DNA of 64,000 nucleotides, taken from Eutreptiella sp. 'Long Island Sound 2002'. Taxonomy: Eukaryota; Euglenozoa; Euglenophyceae; Eutreptiales; Eutreptiaceae. The stretch is taken from the NCBI GenBank assembly GCA_964036045.1, contig OZ038393.1:45624429-45688428 (forward strand), read 5' to 3'. Shown here one piece after another: positions 57,501 through 64,000 of the stretch (the stretch's first letter is position 1; every line of letters begins with the position of its first letter). The notes beneath the pieces are model-generated. The model saw only the letters and a program-made list of their open reading frames with translations. It was not told where the DNA came from and did no database searches. A program made the position numbers and the translations under genes.

Positions 57501-60500
57501 CATGATCCACCCCATGCGGCCCGCCTGACAGAGGCGTGCTGGCATACTCCTCCGACCTTGCTTGGGGGACCACATAGCGATCTCCACGCTGCGTCCATAC
57601 AAGTTGCCAATGACCACCTGTGTGAGGCACCTCATCTTGGCCAAGAGGCACTCCCAATAGAGACCGGATGGTTTGCATGAGCAATGTGCATATTGTCGTG
57701 TTGGAGCCGGTGGCGCTAGAGGTGGGGCCAGCTGCGTGCTCATTACCCGTGGTGGAGGATAAACATGTGTTCTTTGGCCCATATGGGAACATCTCCCATT
57801 TGTAGCCCCCGCACGTGTAGCATGCAGATGGGGGGGGTTTGGGTCAAATATCCACCCCTTGTTGCTGGTCATGACAATGGTGCCCTTTACTTGAGAGATT
57901 TTGGGCTGTACGTGGGGATCGGGCAGGATGCCGGTAACGAACGCTTGGAGCGGGCCACATGCCAAGCAGCAAACAATACTTCTGCCGACAGGCCAGCCAA
58001 AACCTCCTGGCGGCTTGGTGTTCTTAGGGGGAGCACCTAACACGGCGCACACGTGGTGCAAAGATTTGGCCATTTGGCCCAACCAAGTACCCATCGTTAT
58101 TCTCCCGGGGGCCCCTTGCCTCGGGATCTTGAGCCTACTCCGTGATACTCTAAAGTGGAGCAAAAAGGGTAGAGGTCCATTTGGAGGTCCACCATTGCCA
58201 ACATTCGTGGCGCACCTTCTCCAGTGCCCCTTGCAGTCCTTTGTGAGGTAACCACACCCGCCTATAGGGGCGGTAGGAGGATGTCCATGCAGAGGCATTT
58301 TCATGTTCGAGGGTGCGTAGCAGGCTGGTTGAGTTGTGGTTTGCCATTGTGCCCAAATCACCGGTGCCGTGAGACTGCCACTGAGTGCCCTGAAGCATGC
58401 CACCCCCGTCCTCTTGAACGCTTGCTCGTCGGAGGGAGCCCGTTGGTGTACAACGAGGCAATGGTACTTTGAGATGAAAACAAGCATGACCCGCAGTTGC
58501 TCGATGAGGTGCATGGAGGATGCCAGTATCTTTGTGTCCAATTGCTCCCCGTGGCAGACAGCAAAGGTTTGCACGCGCTCCCAGAGTGCTGGAACGCGAT
58601 GTCCAGCTCGTTGCGGTCTTGCCCATTGATGACCATGTGGAGCATCTGTGGCATTGCTTGAGCATGATCCACCCCATGCGGCCCGCCTGACAGAGGCGTG
58701 CTGGCATACTCCTCCGACCATGCTTGGGGAACCACATAGCGATCTCCACGCTGCGTCCATACAAGTTGCCAATGACAACGTGTGTGAGGCACCTCATCTT
58801 GGCCAAGAGGCACTCCCCATAGAGACCGGATGGTTTGCATGAGCAATGTGCATATTGTCGTGTTGGAGCCGGTGGCGCTAGAGGTGGGGCCAGCTGCGTG
58901 CTCATTACCCGTGGTGGAGGATAAACATGTGTCCTTTTGGCCCATATGGGAACATCTCCCATTTGTAGCCCCCGCACGTGTAGCATGCAGATGGGGGGGG
59001 GTTTGGGTCAAATATCCACCCCTTGTTGCTGGTCATGACAATGGTGCCCTTTACTTGAGAGATTTTGGGCTGTACGTGGGGATCGGGCAGGATGCCGGTA
59101 ACGAACGCTTGGAGCGGGCCACATGCCAAGCCGCAAACAATACTTCTGCCGACAGGCCAGCCAAAACCTCATGGCGGCTTGGTGTTCTTAGGGGGAGCAC
59201 CTAACACGGCGCACACGTGGTGCAAAGATTTGGCCATTTGGCCCAACCAAGTACCCATCGTTATTGCCCCGGGGGCCCCTTGCCTCGGGATCTTGAGCCT
59301 ACTCCGTGATACTCTAAAGTGGAGCAAAAAGGGTAGAGGTCCATTTGGAGGTCCACCATTGCCAACATTCGTGGCGCACCTTCTCCAGTGCCCCTTGCAG
59401 TCCTTTGTGAGGTAACCACACCCGCCTATAGGGGCGGTAGGAGGATGTCCATGCAGAGGCATTTTTCATGTTCGAGGGTGCGTAGCAGGCTGGTTGAGTT
59501 GTGGTTTGCCATTGTGCCCAAATCACCGGTGCCGTGAGACTGCCACTGAGTGCCCTGAAGCATGCCACCCCCGTCCTCTTGAACGCTTGCTCGTCGGAGG
59601 GAGCCCGTTGGTGTACAACGAGGCAATGGTACTTTGAGATGAAAACAAGCATGACCCGCAGTTGCTCGATGAGGTGGATGGAGGATGCCAGTATCTTTGT
59701 GTCCAATTGCTCCCCGTGGCAGACAACAAAGGTTTGCACGCGCTCCCAGAGTGCTGGAACGCGATGTCCAGCTCGTTGCGGTCCTGCCCATTGATGACCA
59801 TGTGGAGCATCTGTGGCATTGCTTGAGCATGATCCACCCCATGCGGCCCGCCTGACAGAGGCGTGCTGGGATACTCCTCCGACCATGCTTGGGGGACCAC
59901 ATAGCGATCTCCACGCTGCGTCCATACAAGTTGCCAATGACAACGTGTGTGAGGCACCTCATCTTGGCCAAGAGGCACTCCCAATAGAGACCGGATGGTT
60001 TGCATGAGCAATGTGCATATTGTCGTGTTGGAGCCGGTGGCGCTAGAGGTGGGGCCGGCTGCGTGCTCATTAACCGTGGTGGAGGATAAACATGTGTCCT
60101 TTTGGCCCATATGGGAACATCTCCCATTTGTAGCCCCCGCACGTGTAGCATGCAGATGGGGGGGGGTTTGGGTCAAATATCCGCCCCTTGTTGCTGGTCA
60201 TGACAATGGTGCCCTTTACTTGAGAGATTTTGGGCTGTACGTGGGGATCGGGCAGGATGCCGGTAACGAACGCTTGGAGCGGGCCACATGCCAAGCCGCA
60301 AACAATACTTCTGCCGACAGGCCAGCCGAAACCTCCTGGCGGCTTGGTGTTCTTAGGGGGAGCACCTAACACGGCGCACACGTGGTGCAAAGATTTGGCC
60401 ATTTGGCCCAACCAAGTACCCATCGTTATTGCCCCGGGGGCCCCTTGCCTCGGGATCTTGAGCCTACTCCGTGATACTCTAAAGTGGAGCAAAAAGGGTA

Positions 60501-63500
60501 GAGGTCCATTTGGAGGTCCACCATTGCCAACATTCGTGGCGCACCTTCTCCAGTGCCCCTTGCAGTCCTTTGTGAGGTAACCACACCCGCCTATAGGGGC
60601 GGTAGGAGGATGTCCATGCAGAGGCATTTTTCATGTTCGAGGGTGCGTAGCAGGCTGGTTGAGTTGTGGTTTGCCATTGTGCCCAAATCACCGGTGCCGT
60701 GAGACTGCCACTGAGTGCCCTGAAGCATGCCACCCCCGTCCTCTTGAACGCTTGCTCGTCGGAGGGAGCCCGTTGGTGTACAACGAGGCAATGGTACTTT
60801 GAGATGAAAACAAGCATGACCCGCAGTTGCTCGATGAGGTGGATGGAGGATGCCAGTATCTTTGTGTCCAATTGCTCCCCGTGGCAGACAACAAAGGTTT
60901 GCACGCGCTCCCAGGGTGCTGGAACGCGATGTCCAGCTCGTTGCGGTCCTGCCCATTGATGACCATGTGGAGCATCTGTGGCATTGCTTGAGCATGATCC
61001 ACCCCATGCGGCCCGCCTGACAGAGGCGTGCTGGGATACTCCTCCGACCATGCTTGGGGGACCACATAGCGATCTCCACGCTGCGTCCATACAAGTTGCC
61101 AATGACAACGTGTGTGAGGCACCTCATCTTGGCCAAGAGGCACTCCCAATAGAGACCGGATGGTTTGCATGAGCAATGTGCATATTGTCGTGTTGGAGCC
61201 GGTGGCGCTAGAGGTGGGGCCGGCTGCGTGCTCATTAACCGTGGTGGAGGATAAACATGTGTCCTTTTGGCCCATATGGGAACATCTCCCATTTGTAGCC
61301 CCCGCACGTGTAGCATGCAGATGGGGGGGGGTTTGGGTCAAATATCCGCCCCTTGTTGCTGGTCATGACAATGGTGCCCTTTACTTGAGAGATTTTGGGC
61401 TGTACGTGGGGATCGGGCAGGATGCCGGTAACGAACGCTTGGAGCGGGCCACATGCCAAGCCGCAAACAATACTTCTGCCGACAGGCCAGCCAAAACCTC
61501 CTGGCGGCTTGGTGTTCTTAGGGGGAGCACCTAACACGGCGCACACGTGGTGCAAAGATTTGGCCATTTGGCCCAACCAAGTACCCATCGTTATTGCCCC
61601 GGGGGCCCCTTGCCTCGGGATCTTGAGCCTACTCCGTGATACTCTAAAGTGGAGCAAAAAGGGTAGAGGTCCATTTGGAGGTCCACCATTGCCAACATTC
61701 GTGGCGCACCTTCTCCAGTGCCCCTTGCAGTCCTTTGTGAGGTAACCACACCCGCCTATAGGGGCGGTAGGAGGATGTCCATGCAGAGGCATTTTTCATG
61801 TTCGAGGGTGCGTAGCAGGCTGGTTGAGTTGTGGTTTGCCATTGTGCCCAAATCACCGGTGCCGTGAGACTGCCACTGAGTGCCCTGAAGCATGCCACCC
61901 CCGTCCTCTTGAACGCTTGCTCGTCGGAGGGAGCCCGTTGGTGTACAACGAGGCAATGGTACTTTGAGATGAAAACAGGCGGACCCGCAGTTGCTCGATG
62001 AGGTGCATGGAGGATGCCAGTATCTTTGTGTCCAATTGCTCCCCGTGGCAGACAACAAAGGTTTGCACGCGCTCCCAGACTGCTGGAACGCGATGTCCAG
62101 CTCGTTGCGGTCTTGCCCATTGATGACCATGTGGAGCATCTGTGGCATTGCTTGAGCATGATCCACCCCATGCGGCCCGCCTGACAGAGGCGTGCTGGGA
62201 TACTCCTCCGACCTTGCTTGGGGGACCACATAGCGATCTCCACGCTGCGTCCATACAAGTTGCCAATGACAACGTGTGTGAGGCACCTCATCTTGGCCAA
62301 GAGGCACTCCCAATAGAGACCGGATGGTTTGCATGAGCAATGTGCATATTGTCGTGTTGGAGCCGGTCGCGCTAGAGGTGGGGCCAGCTGCGTGCTCATT
62401 AACCGTGGTGGAGGATAAACATGTGTCCTTTTGGCCCATATGGGAACATCTCCCATTTGTAGCCCCCGCACGTGTAGCATGCAGATGGGGGGGGGTTTGG
62501 GTCAAATATCCGCCCCTTGTTGCTGGTCATGACAATGGTGCCCTTTACTTGAGAGATTTTGGGCTGTACGTGGGGATCGGGCAGGATGCCGGTAACGAAC
62601 GCTTGGAGCGGGCCACATGCCAAGCAGCAAACAATACTTCTGCCGACAGGCCAGCCAAAACCTCCTGGCGGCTTGGTGTTCTTAGGGGGAGCACCTAACA
62701 CGGCGCACACGTGGTGCAAAGATTTGGCCATTTGGCCCAACCAAGTACCCATCGTTATTGCCCCGGGGGCCCCTTGCCTCGGGATCTTGAGCCTACTCCG
62801 TGATACTCTAAAGTGGAGCAAAAAGGGTAGAGGTCCATTTGGAGGTCCACCATTGCCAACATTCGTGGCGCACCTTCTCCAGTGCCCCTTGCAGTCCTTT
62901 GTGAGGTAACCACACCCGCCTATAGGGGCGGTAGGAGGATGTCCATGCAGAGGCATTTTTCATGTTCGAGGGTGCGTAGCAGGCTGGTTGAGTTGTGGTT
63001 TGCCATTGTGCCCAAATCACCGGTGCCGTGAGACTGCCACTGAGTGCCCTGAAGCATGCCACCCCCGTCCTCTTGAACGCTTGCTCGTCGGAGGGAGCCC
63101 GTTGGTGTACAACGAGGCAATGGTACTTTGAGATGAAAACAAGCATGACCCGCAGTTGCTCGATGAGGTGCATGGAGGATGCCAGTATCTTTGTGTCCAA
63201 TTGCTCCCCGTGGCAGACAACAAAGGTTTGCACGCGCTCCCAGAGTGCTGGAACGCGATGTCCAGCTCGTTGCGGTCTTGCCCATTGATGACCATGTGGA
63301 GCATCTGTGGCATTGCTTGAGCATGATCCACCCCATGCGGCCCGCCTGACAGAGGCGTGCTGGGATACTCCTCCGACCTTGCTTGGGGGACCACATAGCG
63401 ATCTCCACGCTGCGTCCATACAAGTTGCCAATGACAACGTGTGTGAGGCACCTCATCTTGGCCAAGAGGCACTCCCAATAGAGACCGGATGGTTTGCATG

Positions 63501-64000
63501 AGCAATGTGCATATTGTCGTGTTGGAGCCGGTCGCGCTAGAGGTGGGGCCGGCTGCGTGCTCATTAACCGTGGTGGAGGATAAACATGTGTCCTTTTGGC
63601 CCATATGGGAACATCTCCCATTTGTAGCCCCCGCACGTGTAGCATGCAGATGGGGGGGGGTTTGGGTCAAATATCCGCCCCTTGTTGCTGGTCATGACAA
63701 TGGTGCCCTTTACTTGAGAGATTTTGGGCTGTACGTGGGGATCGGGCAGGATGCCGGTAACGAACGCTTGGAGCGGGCCACATGCCAAGCAGCAAACAAT
63801 ACTTCTGCCGACAGGCCAGCCAAAACCTCATGGCGGCTTGGTGTTCTTAGGGGGAGCACCTAACACGGCGCACACGTGGTGCAAAGATTTGGCCATTTGG
63901 CCCAACCAAGTACCCATCGTTATTGCCCCGGGGGCCCCTTGCCTCGGGATCTTGAGCCTACTCCGTGATACTCTAAAGTGGAGCAAAAAGGGTAGAGGTC
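54519..64000. repeat. 1,164-bp tandem array, about 8 copies, running off the window
   Basis: GGTGTTCTTAGGGGGAGCAC recurs near 54519, 55687, 56851, 58015, 59178, 60343, 61507, 62671 and 63837 (spacings 1,163-1,168 bp). Copies are about 97-99% alike; later copies (from ~59,000) are the most similar to each other. 1,164 is 388 codons, and differences of one base in G- or T-runs switch frames between copies. One copy pair (57099-58778) is open for 559 codons because it has four instead of five T at 58299. The unit may derive from a gene (DTKILASSMHLIEQLRVMLV; GTIVMTSNKGWIFDPNP) but no frame is open through a whole unit. Confidence 0.93.

Overview
This is a nuclear, eukaryotic, repeat-rich window. 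Nearly all recognisable coding sequence lies on the minus strand. It has spliceosomal introns (58-224 nt, GT...AG), microsatellites, three large tandem arrays and several mobile-element genes. No rRNA, tRNA, CRISPR or bacterial operon was seen. The key to reading it is the genetic code. Many minus-strand frames run on for hundreds of codons if UAA and UAG are read as glutamine and only UGA is stop. The clearest case is a glutamine-rich tail at 42,606-42,625 in which CAG/CAA codons alternate with TAG. A UAR=Gln nuclear code with introns and high GC best fits an ulvophycean green alga. That placement is an inference; the in-frame UAR codons are seen directly.

Layout. 0-12.7 kb: an element encoding a long deubiquitinase-type protein (unknown N-terminal part, 44-aa repeats, OTU domain, USP/UCH domain; broken by small indels), an SF1 UPF1-like helicase and a proline-rich protein. 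A 52-bp hairpin satellite (5.2-7.15 kb) lies between them. 12.7-15 kb: non-coding DNA with a dispersed ~110-bp repeat. 15.06-22.86 kb: about 75 copies of a 103-bp satellite. 22.9-26.6 kb: unassigned DNA, short-motif arrays and CA-rich microsatellites. 26.7-27.9 kb: a piggyBac-family transposase.

29-35.3 kb ('element P') and 45.1-51.5 kb ('element Q') are two diverged copies of one gene architecture. In transcription order this is an Fe(II)/2-oxoglutarate oxygenase-like protein with a Cys-rich tail, a coiled-coil segment (followed in Q by a TET/JBP-like dioxygenase domain), and a DDE-like transposase candidate. At least in Q the first two parts are joined by a phase-consistent intron, so this may be one polyprotein gene. 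35.6-41.6 kb ('element S') holds two further spliced genes of unknown function, probably inserted into P. 42.4-44.8 kb holds spliced genes Z and Y, and Q seems to sit inside their locus. 52.3-54.5 kb is poorly resolved. From 54.5 kb to the right edge there is a tandem array of a 1,164-bp unit.

The most unusual pattern is that each element has its own short repeat family, placed in its introns and flanks: (C)GTAAGACAGGGG-type in P, GCGATAAC/GTTAGAGC in Q, the 20-bp palindrome CTGGCCGAAATTTCGGCCAG in S, and a GTTCTACGTGTTC-type motif in Y/Z. Together with the P/Q architecture (oxygenases plus transposase) this looks like an undescribed family of multi-domain, intron-containing DNA transposons. 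Frames are also broken repeatedly at poly-C/poly-G runs, which may be sequence error rather than biology.
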